DNA of 64,000 bases from Peronospora farinosa (Eukaryota > Oomycota > Peronosporomycetes > Peronosporales > Peronosporaceae). The stretch lies in NCBI GenBank assembly GCA_947646735.1, contig CANTFK010000921.1, positions 248,001 to 312,000 of the forward strand, in the 5' to 3' direction. Both the position numbers and the translations under genes were made by a program. Every line of letters begins with the position of its first letter. The stretch's first letter is position 1. This document shows, piece by piece, positions 1-12,571 of this stretch. A model generated the notes under the pieces. That model was not told where the DNA came from. It did not search any database and saw only the letters and a program-made list of their open reading frames with translations.

Positions 1-1210
1 TCGGTTCAATACGACAAACACTGGAAATTTTCATTGACGAGGAGAGAACGTAGGACTTAAATCCTAGCCTTGCTTGATCTCTTCCGCAATGTAACCTTCT
101 AAACCACAGAAACTCGCGTGTGCTGGAAGAGCTCATAGTAAAACATGTTCCGTTAAACCTTGATAGAAATCGAGCCAACTCTAGAAACCACGGACAGTCT
201 TATACTGCTCAAAAATGCTAAGCTTCTTCGAATGCAGTATATATGCGAGTTGACAAGCACCAAGGACAATCCGACGGACTTTCGCTACTACAAAGGCGTT
301 TGGAAAATGAGGAAGCCCTCTTGAGCAAAGTTAATTTCGTCTCCTTGGCATATTCCACACTGTTTGCCGACCATTTGCTCGGCACCATGACCTTACTGCC
401 ACAGCTCGTAAAAAAACAGCAAGGTTTTTAACCGACTCATGGCAACTCACACTGTCCCACCATCCAAATGTTTCATCGCGACTTCGTGCCCAAAGTTCTG
501 TGCTTTTTCAGGACACGGACACAGCACAAACTCAACAATTGCTAAAATTGTTAAACGCGTTGCAGCATTTCATCTCCCTATGTGTGGTCCAACGGAAGCG
601 CATAGATATTTTTCCAGTATGAATCTTTACCACCCCTGAGCATCGATAAAATATACTATCTTCGTGTAGCAGCTTCATCACTGCAGTCTGCACTTGCCAC
701 GGTTGGCGTGCACTAAAGCAGCTTGTGATTGTTCAACCAATAACAGCTTTGCTCTCATACACACGAGAACTCACCAAGAATTTTGCGCTGTAGTACCAAT
801 TCTAGGCTTCGAGTTCTTCATGAACGCATGTTGTATGCAAGTACTGAAAGCGTTCCGTCAAGTCATTTCCCATCACTAGTTGCTGGTGATACTTGGAACT
901 CTGCCAGAGCTAAAGGAGCCTTCACTGTAAATTGCGTGATCTTTACAGAACAACTGAATTATGTAAATCCTGCGCTTTTCCGCCGAGCACAAGTGCAGTT
1001 TGTACAAAAGCTGCTTGTATAGCTGCTTGTTCGTTACACTTCCACTGCAAAAATGTTATCCATATGTATGAACTTACAGGAGTGCTTTTGGCAGAATTAC
1101 TCACGCAACGCACACACTCGAGCATAGTTTAGAGCTCGTGCAAATGGCAAAGAGCAAAAGACTGAGATACGCTGGCCAACACTTTTTAATCGTAGTGCTT
1201 GATGACTTTG
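1..1210. repeat. Diverged repeat, left copy (flanks RxLR gene)
   Basis: The first 150 bases resemble 6370-6520: both begin tcggttcaatacgacaa and share later blocks such as cttgcttgatc, gcgtgtgct and gagctcat. Further blocks at about 583-610 (ggtccaacggaagcgcata) and 1150-1205 (gagcaaaa..ctga, gtgcttga) match 6523-6610 in the same order. The left copy therefore carries about 430 extra bases between gagctcat and the ggtcc block, and more sequence after that. No intact coding frame was recognised in either copy. The repeat may run off the left edge of the window. Its identity (transposon relic or decayed gene) is unknown. Confidence 0.5.
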
Positions 1211-4200
1211 TGTAAGCTTACGATATTTTTATTCGTCAACATCGGCTTCTTGTTCAATACATACTCTAACGGTCTCGATAGTAGAAGGTAGAAGAAGGGT
1301 ACATAAGTTTTTTGCGCTCCATAGATTCGAGTAGGTCTTTGTGTTGGTCTTGGTAATTGCTCGCACGACATTGTCCACCAATTTTCGTACTAGCTACCTG
1401 TCAGCTACAAAAGCATTGCCACGATCGAAAGTGCCACACAATCTTCATACTTTCTGGATGTAGGGATTTCGCATCACCACCACCAAGTTGAAGCTCCAAT
1501 CACCACAAGATTTAGCCCTAGTATGGAAGCGATGCAGTGACAAACCTGTGCCGTTTCTTGCAAAGTCTTGGTTGATCAGAATGCGCTTTAGAGACCTCCC
1601 TTACATTTAAGTTTGAGACGGCAACATTTTGCTCTCGAGATTGCTCTGTTCGGCTTACGCTACTGCGTAGGACTCAGTTAAGGACATTTCAAAATCAAAT
1701 ATCGTCCAAAGTTGGCCATAATCTCTTTGGAACATGGCCCCGTCTTGGCTCCGGTCGGAGCAATCAGAACCTTAACCAATTGCGTGGTTCTCTACAAAAG
1801 AACCACAGATCGAAGAACTCCCAATTTCGCGATTGCTCCGTATTCATAGATCTCCGATACCAGCTATGAACGAACAACTATGACACCTAGTACGAGGTTT
1901 TCCTGTACCGGTGATCTTTCAGTCAACGCCCCTGCCAAACTCTCCGCTAATGCTCGTTGTATGTCCAATCCAAGAAACAACTTTCTCATGTTTCGACGCA
2001 GAGCTAGCCAAAGCCCCACGTCGGTTGCTCATTTTGTGCAATTGAGGTTCTGCGCTGTGCTCGTAAGACGCATCACGTACGCAAATCGAATCTTCTTGAT
2101 ATATTTCATGATTTCTAGTAGATGTTCACTGAATCGGGTGGTGCCGTTGGGGGCTTAATATAGAGCTTGGTCATATCGTTGTGGTACTGCTGCTCCTGTT
2201 TCTATAGAAACTCACCTTCTGCTATTTCGCTCGCTTGATGATCTTGTCATTTACGTCCGCGACGACCATAACCAGCTGTATCTTGTAGCCCTTTTGTGCG
2301 CTCCGCCACACGACGGAGGATATCTTGACTGACAAAAGATCGAGCATGGCCTTGATGCGCACGATCGTACTTTTTTAGCTAAGCACCATTTCACTGCTTG
2401 TTCTACTCGAACGATCTTGCCATAGATAAGTACACTAATTCTATCACTTGACGATAACGTGAACCAGAGAAATGGTTTTCTAAAGGTTCCTATCAGCCTG
2501 TAATAGTAGACGCATGATTCTTCCATCGAGCACTTGTAAGGCAACGTAGACCTAAGTCAAATCCACCTTCACTTTACTTCGTTTTGCTTGTAATGAATGA
2601 ATGACAAGGTAGCGGAGACGACGAGACCCGTGTCCGGCTTGGAGACATGAAAGAACAAGTCTTGGCAGCGGCGAGGCGACAGCAAACAGAAGAAGATTTT
2701 GAGCTCAGCTGCGTTTCATCGTGGTTCGGCGTATCTCCATATTCCTGCTCTTCTACTTTATTGTCATTCGTTCATCGCAGTGCAAGTCCCGCGTGACCAT
2801 ATACATGAAGCTGCAGAGAGCACGCTAAAAAGCAAAGGCTGTAGTCATGTGACTTTAACTTTCTTTTCTCGAGAATTTCGTCTGCATCCCGCAACGCCGA
2901 AAGCACAGATATGGCTTGCCGTCTGCATATGTGACCGGACCATTCACAAAACTCCATCATCGTCTATGCGCTGACAAACTTTGGCCTAAATGATGTTGTT
3001 CTTCGCGTCTGAATCCAATACACTTTCATCGCGCTGAATCCAAAGAGGGCGAGGAAAGCCGTCAACACGGAAGATAAGTAAGGATAACCAGTCTGATGTC
3101 ACTGCCAATCAAACAATGGACATTGCTGTCATCCTTATCGGACTTGCCTGCATCATATCGAGGTGACCAGTTTGCCTCTAATCGTACTCCAGACATGAAC
3201 GCGACCTTGAACGAGTCATTGCCAAAGGCTTGCAACCCAAACTGACAGACCTCGCACGTACGAATGCGTTCAGTGAACGGCCTTGAGTAAACGTAGATCT
3301 TCACAAACCAGAGAAGCACGAGTTGTTACGACAGAAGAAACAAATCGCATTCCGATGTGTAAAACGGGGTTATGCGGCGACCATGACTGTGACGTCGACG
3401 TCAAGAGAGACGACTGCCCGTCAACGTTGTCGGTAGATTTTTTTCCGCTTCCAAGGCGATTGCTGCCGTAACGGACCCGTCCGATTCGTTAAACTACTTA
3501 CTGATCACTATGCCGAATTTTGACGATCGGCGAAGCGTGGCGATGTTGTAACATTGGTCGACAAATTGTTGGAAAGTTTGCACATCATACGACGGTGCTG
3601 TCAAGACATGGGATTAGCGGGAAGGAGGGAGGGCAGGGACTCGATTTAACGGCTTGTCAACAGCTGATGATGGTCAAACTATTGAATCCTTATGATTCTT
3701 AAAGGTACGTCTGTCTGTAAAGGGATCACCTCTTAATTTCTGCCATGACTACGTCGTTTTCCTATGCACTAGCTCATTCTACTGGCTCAACCCAACGAGC
3801 TTCACGAGGGACACTTCAAAAGGGCACGTGGGACCGTTTGACTACACCCGAGCACATGCAAGGGGGTAGATGGTGCCTTGAAAAAAAGTGAGGCTGGGTA
3901 TTAAACCGGCTTTCCAAGACGAGCAAGAACCAGCCGGACTTCTCCCTGACATGCAGCTCCTTTCTTTGAATTGGAACAGACGGAATCACGCTCTTGAAGA
4001 GTTGGAACCAGGCTTGGCACTAGGCAAACTAGCCAGCGCCTTAGCAGACTGTAAGAGTAGAAACTGATCTAGAATCGATACATTGTTCATGGCTCTTCCA
4101 ACACTCTCTTCCTTCTCGAGTCACACGTTGTAGGAAAGCCCAAGAAAGGTTGAGGAGAGCCGGCAGCTGTCGTTTGTAATCTACAGTAGAGGATTGAGGT

Positions 4201-4540
4201 TTTCCACAACCGGGTGGGGACCGACATAAACGAGTGACTAGAAAGACTGCTTGCAATATCGTGCGTAGACACAAGAGACCATGAAGAGCTTTAAAAGCCA
4301 TTCTTTCAACACTACCATCAAACAACGATTCAGAAATAACGACCTGATCGCCAAATTTCGATTCATATCATGATTCGCACCTTGTTCTTCATTACAGATA
4401 GAGTCGAATGCACAATATAATTCGTTATAACACTTCCAGACGCTTTGCAAATCGCAGCACAGCATGAGGATATTGCGTCGATCTCTATCTCCTCTGGCTT
4501 TATTCAATCAAAAAAAGCTGTCGTTGCTTTGTCGCTGCTC
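1211..4540. other. Gene-poor stretch, no supported gene
   Basis: About 3.3 kb in which only short, unrelated open frames occur on both strands. None has a recognisable domain, a signal peptide or matching spliced neighbours. It probably consists of decayed repeats, as is typical around oomycete effector genes, but no family could be named. Confidence 0.4.
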
Positions 4541-4569
4541 CGTATTCTTATGTATTGGCCATTCAGGAA

Positions 4570-4583
4570 TCATTCAAGAACTT
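4570..4583 (+). promoter_or_regulatory. Possible initiator-like core promoter of the effector gene
   Basis: The sequence tcattcaagaactt lies about 40 bases before the effector ATG at 4624. It loosely resembles the oomycete initiator core (TCATT followed by a CA-rich tail). The match is imperfect, so this is only a candidate transcription start. Confidence 0.25.
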
Positions 4584-4623
4584 GCTGCCTATCCGAGACC
4601 CGTCACGAGAGAGAACCTTAACC

Positions 4624-5253
4624 ATGCGTTTCAACGTCTTGGTTGCTCTGTTTGTGGCCACGTTTGCTGCGAGCGGCAATAGCTTCATAACCGCGAAAAC
4701 GGACGCTTTGGAAGACAATATCTACAACAGCAACGAAGTGGCTCGCCGTCTTCGTGGAGATAATGAAGTCCAAGAGGAGAGAGGTATTCCTTTTTTCGGG
4801 GGAAAATCAGCAATCGAAGGAAGCGAAAAGTTTTTCGAGGGTTTTAAAGCAAGCGAAAAGCTTTCAGTAAACGAAGGGAAACTAGCTACTGAGTTAGAGG
4901 GACTGAGCCCTAAAGGCATTGCCAGACTGAGTAAGAATGACATTAAGGCAGTGGGTATATTGAAAAACGACCCTGTAATGATGAAGAAATTGACGGATTT
5001 GGCTATCAAGGGCGCCAAAGGAAAAACGCATTGGCTATTGAAAACGATGCAGTATGGGCTCATGGTTGCTGGTGTTATCGGTGTCATTGTGGTCTTGTGG
5101 AAATGGGCCAACAAAGCACCTCCAAATACGACTTCACATTCTACGGCAACAGCTGCACATCCGGCAACAGCTGCAAATCCGGCAACAGCTGCAAATTCGG
5201 CAACAGTTGGAAGTACGGCATCAGTTGGAACGACGACTCCGACCAGTGCTTAG
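4624..5253 (+). CDS. RxLR-dEER secreted effector with C-terminal membrane segment
   Basis: Predicted 209-aa secreted effector of the oomycete RxLR class, which act inside host plant cells. The ATG at 4624 is preferred over the upstream in-frame one because it places a classic signal peptide at residues 1-18 (MRFNVLVALFVATFAASG). RRLR follows at 41-44 and EER at 51-53, the expected spacing. The effector part (about 54-140) is Lys/Glu-rich and helical, with no W/Y motif assigned with confidence. A hydrophobic segment at about 144-159 (YGLMVAGVIGVIVVLW) looks like a membrane helix, and the tail is low-complexity Ala/Thr/Pro encoded by an 18-bp tandem repeat. The gene is intronless and sits alone in repeat-rich DNA. 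The host target is unknown. The assignment to the RxLR class is firm; membrane insertion is inferred. Confidence 0.88.
   Translation: MRFNVLVALFVATFAASGNSFITAKTDALEDNIYNSNEVARRLRGDNEVQEERGIPFFGGKSAIEGSEKFFEGFKASEKLSVNEGKLATELEGLSPKGIARLSKNDIKAVGILKNDPVMMKKLTDLAIKGAKGKTHWLLKTMQYGLMVAGVIGVIVVLWKWANKAPPNTTSHSTATAAHPATAANPATAANSATVGSTASVGTTTPTSA
5146..5235 (+). repeat. 18-bp tandem repeat inside the effector tail (five units)
   Basis: Five imperfect units of the pattern gcaacagctgcaaatccg run head to tail. The second and third units differ by one base; units four and five are more diverged. Each unit encodes six residues (Ala-Thr-Ala-Ala-x-Pro type). Being in frame, unit gain or loss would change tail length without breaking the gene. 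Confidence 0.85.
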
Positions 5254-6369
5254 AAGCTGTGAATCTTCACTGAGTGGTGCTAACCTACCGCATGGATTAG
5301 TTTGTTCACTTTGAAGATGAAGCGCGTCTTGCTTGGACTGTTTGGAGGTGTGTCTGAGTTTGCATTGTCTTGACTGTGTAGGACTTTTCCGTTATCGACA
5401 CTAATCGATAACATACATTTTTTGCATTCGTTTGCTTCATTTGCTCCATAACCCATTAATTGAAGTGTTTAATGGACTAGAGTTGCGTTTGTTGTACTTG
5501 TATACTGGGTACTGGCAATGCTTGAGTAGAATCTACCTCTACTGGTTGACAACAAATACATGCACACGCATTCTTTCGATCTGAAGCAGGACCTTTATCC
5601 TACACGGTGTCTTCGAACAAGATTCCTTTCGTCCTTTAGTAGCAAAATTCGTCGACACAAACATCGCATTCGACACAATAGAGACTTGGCATTTGAACAT
5701 GTATATGGCATTCCACTTGCACTGGTATTACCGATGCCGTCGCAAAAATGGTGGTGTACATCGGCTGCTCCGGTTGACAACGATTTTTCATCCCATGGAT
5801 GGAACTCTTAGTTCTTATGCAACGGACTCATCGAATCAACTAGCACGTCGTAGCTCCTCAGGTCTTTCTCCGAGTGTGGATAGCATTAATATCACAGCAT
5901 CAAGTTGCGAATCTTCCACGTTTCCTACTCCTATTGAGCTTTTCAAAGCTAATCGCCTGAGGTGGCTCATCAACTTGCGTTGTTTTTCCATTCAACACTT
6001 CAAAGTATTTTGCCTTTTTGATGAAGTGTTTCACCTTGATGAATTGAAAGTAAGGCATGGGTTGAGTGAGACATCATCAAGTGCTATTGTTTTAGGATTT
6101 TGTGTCGCGATATCGAACGTCCTATCCGTGAAATGACTGTCGACTCATCCAAGCTCGTGCGTTTACTCTTTTCTTCCTTTGCTCTTAGATATCGACAGGG
6201 CTGTTCATGGCTTTCCACGTATAAACGCAACCGAGCAAGAGATACATTTCGCTGCTTACAACTAGCTCGAAGTTTGTTTTCGAGTAATTGCGTAGCTACG
6301 ACCCCGTTAAATGTTGCGGACTCTGGAATCTCTCATTTCGATTTTGGTGATCGAATGTGCTTGCAACTT
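5254..6369. other. Intergenic, no supported gene
   Basis: Downstream flank of the effector gene. Several open frames of 60-147 codons exist but lack domains, mutually support no spliced model, and show no family resemblance. Confidence 0.4.
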
Positions 6370-6625
6370 TCGGTTCAATACGACAACACTGGAAACAAAT
6401 TCACTGGCGGGAAGAGGGCGATCAACCATTGTACCACATAATAATCTTGCTTGATCACTCCAGCAATGCACTGGACGCACAGAAGTTTGCGTGTGCTAAA
6501 CGAGCTCATTGGTGGTCCGATGGAAACGCATACAGGTAGACGATGAAATTGTCGTATGTACGAGAGCAAAACTGAAATAGAGGATCAACCACAAGGTGCT
6601 TGACGCGACCGTTTTTAACGAGTTA
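6370..6625. repeat. Diverged repeat, right copy (flanks RxLR gene)
   Basis: Counterpart of the repeat at the left edge of the window, in the same orientation. It is shorter because it lacks about 430 bases that the left copy has after gagctcat, and more further on. The two copies bracket the RxLR effector about 6.4 kb apart, suggesting a segmental duplication or two insertions of one element. Confidence 0.5.
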
Positions 6626-6775
6626 GTGACAAATGTTGAAATCTATCGATATCTCATGCAGTTACAATGTCATTTATAACGTGCAACTGTCTTTATTGAC
6701 AGATCGAGCAAGATGCATCTGCGTCACTTGTTTGTGGCTCCTCGTTAGCTAGGAAGGTTCAGTATACATGTGTCT

Positions 6776-8247
6776 TTACGGCTCCGCTTCCGTGAGAACC
6801 TCCTTGATGATCGACGTGCACTCATCGAGCTGCTTTTCGGTCATGACAAGCGGGGGTGCAAGCCGAATGATGTTGCCGTGAGTAGGCTTGGCCAGCAGAC
6901 CTTTCTTGGTCATGTTCATGCAGAGCTGCAAAGCGTCCGGCTGGTTCGGACGTTCGTTGATAATGATCGCATTCAGCAAACCGCGGCCACGTACACCTTG
7001 AAGCACACTCGACTTGAAGCTGCAAAACATGAGGGACAACCAAGTATTAAGATCAGTCAGTGAGAGAATAATCATCAAACCCAATCATAGCAAGACGACC
7101 AGATGCATTTCACGTACTTTTCCATCTCGTTTCGAAAGATATTGCCGAGTTTAAATGCGTTCTCAGCAAGATTTTCTTCCTCAATGACTTTCATAGCCGC
7201 CATAGCGACCTTACAGCCAAGTGGGTTACCACCGTACGTCGATCCATGTTGACCGGGTTTGATCGTCAGCATAACCTCGTCCCTCGTAAGTACAGCTGAA
7301 ACTGGATACATTCCACCGGAAAGTGCTTTGCCTAGAATGACAATATCAGGTTTCACGTTTTCATAATCCACTGCCAGCATTTTTCCAGTACGTGCTAAAC
7401 CCGTTTGCACTTCATCAGCAATCCAAAGTACATTGTATTTGGTGCAAAGGTCACGCACACGTTTGAGATACCCATCATACGGTACAACAACACCAGCTTC
7501 TCCTTGAATAGGTTCGACCATAAACGCAGCAATAGTTGGCCCTTCTTTTTTCAATACCTCCTCCAAGGCATCCGTATCATTGTACGGAATACTACTAAAC
7601 CCTGGCATAAAAGGTCCATAGCCACCATATGCTTCTTTGTCATTCGATGATGACACCGCACTTAAGGTCCGACCCCAGAAATTATTTTTGGCAAATATCA
7701 CTTTTGCTTGATTTGCGGGAACCCCTTTTACGTCATATGCCCAACGACGGGCCAGTTTCACAGCGGTTTCACCTCCTTCAACACCGGTATTCATGGGTAA
7801 AATCCGATCAAATCCAAAAAGAGTAGTCATATATTCTTGATATTCCCCCAATACATCATTGTAAAAAGCACGCGACGTGAGGGTGAGAGTCTGAGCTTGA
7901 TCGATTAAAGCTTTGACAAGTTTGGGATGACAATGGCCTTGATTTACAGCCGAATAAGCACTCAAAAAGTCATAATACTCGTTCCCTTCAACGTCCCAGA
8001 CTTTGCATCCGCGTCCTTTCTTAAGTACGACCGGTAAGGGGTGATAATTATGAGCTCCACATTTTTCTTCTCTTTCAATGTACTAAGTGCGACAAGAACA
8101 TATGTTTTTATAAACATTTGGGATAGAATACTGTAATAATTAATATACTAACGATACCTGCTGAGCCGTCCAGATACTACGATAGGAAAAGGTACGAAGC
8201 TTTGAAGCAATACATGGAAGTTTTATAATGGTGGTGATCGATTTCAT
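6776..8247 (-). CDS. OAT: Ornithine aminotransferase, mitochondrial
   Basis: PLP-dependent class III aminotransferase that converts ornithine and 2-oxoglutarate to glutamate semialdehyde and glutamate, linking arginine breakdown to proline. Three exons in transcript order: 8247-8158, 8082-7118 and 7019-6776, giving 432 aa, close to the family's usual length. Exon 1 encodes an N-terminal segment rich in Lys, Arg, Ser and Thr ([20 protein letters not shown]), consistent with mitochondrial import. Conserved blocks include [52 protein letters not shown], the cofactor-lysine block [16 protein letters not shown], and [13 protein letters not shown]. Introns are 75 nt (8083-8157) and 98 nt (7020-7117), both GT..AG, and the frame across each junction restores family residues. 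It is transcribed away from AMP deaminase. Confidence 0.95.
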
Positions 8248-8811
8248 GCTGGAAGGAGAGTGACGTGGAGGTGGCAAATTGGCAAATGACGTTGCTTAAG
8301 TATGTTTGCATGCGCCTATTCGAACTTAAGCTTGTTCGCTCGACCAATCGTAATACGAACAGGCGATATAGAGATACAAGTCACAAGTGGAATTGTGAGG
8401 GTAGCTACCTCTATATTTTAATAGATACCTTATCTGAGTTGGTGACGTCTTTGTTGCGACATCTCACGTTTTTACTTGTGGTTTGTATCATATAGTATGA
8501 TCAAGGCTAAGAGTATTAAATCATACAGGATTTAGAAAAGATTTTCCAGCTGGCCTGGCGATCGTCAACCACGTTGCGTACTTGATTGTCCCAGCACCAG
8601 CACCACCTTTGCCAGCCATTCCCTGTCCTGCGCCATGACCAGTCAATAGATCAATAGATATAGCGAGGGCAATAACGTTGCTAGCATTCGTTATTTAGCT
8701 ACAGTATTTGCATACAAATTCTAGTAGGTTTTTAATAAAGTTTACAAATACTGGTCTCAATACCGGTTTTATCTTGTATACATATCATTCCTACTCGGTA
8801 TCAATCATACT
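8248..8811. promoter_or_regulatory. Divergent intergenic region between OAT and AMP deaminase
   Basis: 564 bases separate the two divergent start codons and must hold both promoters. It is AT-rich. A tcattcctac stretch just before the AMP deaminase ATG weakly resembles the oomycete initiator. No gene is seen. Confidence 0.4.
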
Positions 8812-11056
8812 ATGGACACTTCAGAGCTAGACCATGAGCTAAATGATCGACAGGAGTCTGATTTTCCTTCTCATATAATGCACGCAGACATAATTGCTAC
8901 AGCCTCTAGAGCCGAAGACGAAAGTGACGTGTCTAATCTCATTGAAGACGAGAATGACGAAACAAATCAATGCAGCGATCGCGACGGCCTGTTAAAAGCG
9001 TCGATTCTTGAAAAAGTTGCCACGGAGAAGCTCTTACGTCGCTTATTCGACGTATTTATTGATGATTTAGATGCTGCAAAAGATGATGCGGATGCTGGTG
9101 ACTTATTTGAGGAACTTCCGGAACCATATGGTCAATTGTCAACTTATCAACGTATTCAAATCACCTCAATTCCGGAAGAAGTTGACAGTGAGACAAAAGA
9201 GGTGTGTCAACTTATACGAAAATGTATAATTTTAAGAAAAAAGTGGATTACAATTAATGAGCCACAAATGCGACTTGAGTCGACAGAAAAAGTGCAAACT
9301 CATGCCCACGCTGTACATACTGCAACTCGATTACGTCATCGAGATGAAATTCCCTATGAACCATTTGAAAACAAAGTACCTGCTACAACACGACACTATT
9401 TCGAAATGGTCAATGGTGTTGTTTTGGTATATGAAGATAAAGATGCAATCGAACCAATTAGTCGAGTTGGTGACATGGAGGAATATTACAACGACTTGTT
9501 TGAAATCAAACGTATTATCAATTATGGACCGATGAAAACACTTGCGTTCAAGCGGCTGCAAGTACTTGAAGCGAGATTCAATTTACATATGCTCTTGAAT
9601 TCAGAACGGGAACTTTTGGCTCAAAAAGCAGTACCTCATCGTGATTTTTACAATGTCAGAAAAGTTGATACCCATATTCACCATTCAGCGTGTATGAACC
9701 AGAAACATTTGTTGCGATTTATCAAGTCACGACTACGGAACTCACCGGGTGAGATTGTGATTTTTCGTGACGGACGCTTTATGACGTTAAGTGAAGTCTT
9801 TAGATCGTTGAATCTTACAGGCTATGATCTGAGTGTTGATACACTCGATATGCATGCGAGCAATACGTTCCACCGCTTTGATCGGTTCAATTTGAAGTAT
9901 AATCCTGCTGGACAAAGTCGACTACGTGAGATTTTTCTTAAGACGGACAACCTGATTGCTGGCAAGTATTTGGCTGAAATTACAAAGGAGGTCATCTCGG
10001 ACCTCCATGCCAGCAAGTATCAACTTGTAGAGTGGCGTATCTCTATTTACGGACGCAAAAAATCGGAATGGGACAAGCTGAGTCGCTGGATGTACGCAAA
10101 CAAACTTTCGTCCCCGCATGTGCGATGGATGATTCAGATTCCGCGACTCTACTTTCTGTACAAAAAGTTGGGTGAGGTGGACAATTTCCAGCAAATGCTC
10201 GACTACATCTTCTTGCCACTGTTCGAGGTGACACGGGACCCGTCGAGTAATTTACCGCTACACTACTTTCTTGAGACCATGGTGGGCTTCGACTGCGTGG
10301 ACGATGAGAGTAAGGCGGAACCTTTCCGATCTGAGCGTGGTAAAAAGCTACCAAAGCCGCAGGAGTGGAATTATGAAGCCAACCCGCCGTACGACTACTG
10401 GTGCTACTATTTGTACGCCAACATTGCTGCTCTGAATGAATTCCGCCGGCGGAAGGGTCTCAACATTTTTTCATTGCGACCTCACTCCGGCGAAGCTGGC
10501 GACCCCGAGCACTTGGCAGCTGCTTATCTTACTGCTAATGGCATCAATCACGGCATCACGCTTCGTAAGGCTGTCGGTCTGCAGTATCTATATTACCTCA
10601 CCCAAATTGGCATTGCCATGTCACCACTGAGCAACAATCGCTTGTTCCTTGCCTACCACCGCAATCCGTTTCCCATCTACCACGCGCGTGGTTTGAACGT
10701 CTCACTTAGTACTGATGATCCCGTCATGCTCCATTACACAAAGGATCCACTGCTCGAGGAATACTCGGTAGCCGTTCAGGTATGGAAGTTGACATCCACG
10801 GACATGTGCGAGATCGCGCGCAACTCAGTATTGCAGTCGGGTTTTGAGCACAAGTTTAAGGAGCATTTCCTCGGCCCCCAGTACACACTACCTGGATCGC
10901 GTGGCAACGGTGAGTACCTGCTTGTACTGATTCTTCTTTGATGTTTGCTAACGCAACTGCCCATTTCTAGACATTCGAATGTCAAATGTGCCAGACATCC
11001 GTGTGGACTATCGCCACGAGACACTCCAAGGCGAGCTAGCGTTCATTCAAACGTAA
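8812..11056 (+). CDS. AMP deaminase
   Basis: Zinc amidohydrolase that turns AMP into IMP and ammonia in purine interconversion. Two exons, 8812-10909 and 10971-11056, give 727 aa, within the usual size range. The 61-nt intron starts gtgagt and ends ttctag; splicing restores the conserved GNDIRMSNVPDIRVDYRHE end. The N-terminus (about 1-100) is acidic and variable, as in other members. The catalytic core has KVDTHIHHSACMNQKHLL at about 283-300 (metal-binding histidines), RPHSGEAGDPEHL, SNNRLFLAYHRNPFP and SLSTDDPVMLHYTKDPLLEE at about 631 (catalytic aspartates). All key residues appear intact. Its 3' end converges with the Arp2 gene, leaving about 160 bases between stop codons. Confidence 0.96.
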
Positions 11057-11215
11057 AGCGCCGTTTCAAGTAAGGAGACTTGCAGCCTCAAAGGATAGGC
11101 CGGTATACAAGAATACACGTTTCTCGATTGATTTTTATGTGGAACATTGACTTCGTAATGAATCTAGCATGGTCTACATTCAACCACCAGGCAGAAATAC
11201 ATTCCATTTGCTAGA

Positions 11216-12571
11216 TTACTGCAGCTTGTCCAGAATACGCAGGCCCTGCTCCTCGTACTCGCTCTTTAGCAGCCAAAAAGCGTCGTTGTCCTTCATGACA
11301 TCAGCCAGCACACTACCACCAAGAAAGACCAAGTGTTTGCGGCGGGGCGGGTCGTTAATGCGCAGACGAAATTTACTCAGACGGCTTTTGTCTCCCTTTA
11401 GCACATCGGTCAGGTACCGCTGTTTGATATCCTTCTCCAAACGGCTTGGCAAGCCCGGGTACATACTAGACCCACCAGACAGTACAATGTTCTTGAAAAA
11501 TTCCGTGCGTAGATCGATGTCAGCTTTCATGCACATATCGAACACCATGTCACTCAGACCAGCACCCTCGACGTCAATTAAGTTGGGTTCAAACAGGGCC
11601 TCCGGTGCCTCAAATCGTTCACGACCAAGACGGACGACACGACCATCAGGTAATTCGTACGACTCCTCAAGGATCGTAGTTTCCAAGGCCAACTTGCGTT
11701 CCGCAGCCGTGTCGTAAGCCACATAGCACCACTTTTCCTTAATCTGACGAGCTGTTTCAAAGTCCGCAGTACGGTTAAGAGGGTAGCCACGCAGCAGCAT
11801 GAGCTTAATGAGATAGTTGGTAATGTGGCGACCAGCGACATCCAGACGACAAATGAGGTGTTGCGGCACGTAGCCTTGATAGACCGGTACGACATGCGTG
11901 ACACCGTCACCCGTGTCAACGACAACACCGGTCGTAATGCCCTGTGCATATAGCGTCAGCATAGCTTGAGTGGTGATATTGCAGCCTTCAAAGCCGTATT
12001 TTTCAAACATCATTTCCACAAGTTTTTCACGATTGCGTTTTGGATTGAGAGGCGGTTCCGTGAGTAGAATTCGGTGACCATCCTTCGTATCAATAGCCAG
12101 ACGTTCCTTGAACGTATAATCCCAGAGCTTTTCCATATCGTCCCAATTCTTGACAATTCCATTTTCAACGGGATACGAAATCTCAAGATTCGATCGAACA
12201 GCTGCAGCTTCATCTCCAAACATAATATCCTAGATAGTATAAAGAGTACCAATCACAATTACAGGGTAGGGGGTCAGTGTGAAGTAACAAGAAAAAGTAA
12301 CAAGTTCATCATTTTACTTTCAGTAGAATATCCGATTGCACGGCTTCTTCAGCCCGTAAAACGGGACGTCCTACAAGAGACGGGAAGATCGCTTTAGGGA
12401 AGTTCTCTGCAGCGAATCCTGCTTTGACAAACTATAGGGAAAAAAAAGAAGAAGAAAAAAAACATTAGAGAAAGAAAAGACGTGATACTTAGGAGAGAGG
12501 AATGATCTCATGTGAGGGTGACGCACCCCTGTGCCGTTATCACATACGACAATTTTGTTGGCCGCTACCAT
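11216..12571 (-). CDS. ARP2: Actin-related protein 2 (Arp2/3 complex subunit)
   Basis: Subunit of the Arp2/3 complex that nucleates branched actin filaments. Three exons in transcript order: 12571-12527, 12431-12318 and 12229-11216, giving 390 aa, the normal Arp2 length. Exon 1 ends at CDNGTG and exon 2 begins FVKAGFA, so the nucleotide-binding phosphate loop is split exactly by the first intron. Other marks are [18 protein letters not shown], the [15 protein letters not shown] loop and the C-terminal [19 protein letters not shown] block that separates Arp2 from actin and Arp3. Introns are 95 nt (12432-12526) and 88 nt (12230-12317). All three exons join in phase 0. Confidence 0.95.

Noticed and set aside
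1880..2544. Open frames of 92 (+) and 97 (-) codons considered as a small secreted protein or a second effector
   Set aside because: No signal peptide, no RxLR or LxLFLAK motif, no supporting exon structure.
5031..5314. Two alternate-frame open reading frames over the effector repeat
   Set aside because: Their repetitive translations come from the 18-bp repeat read out of frame; the effector frame has the signal peptide and RxLR-EER.
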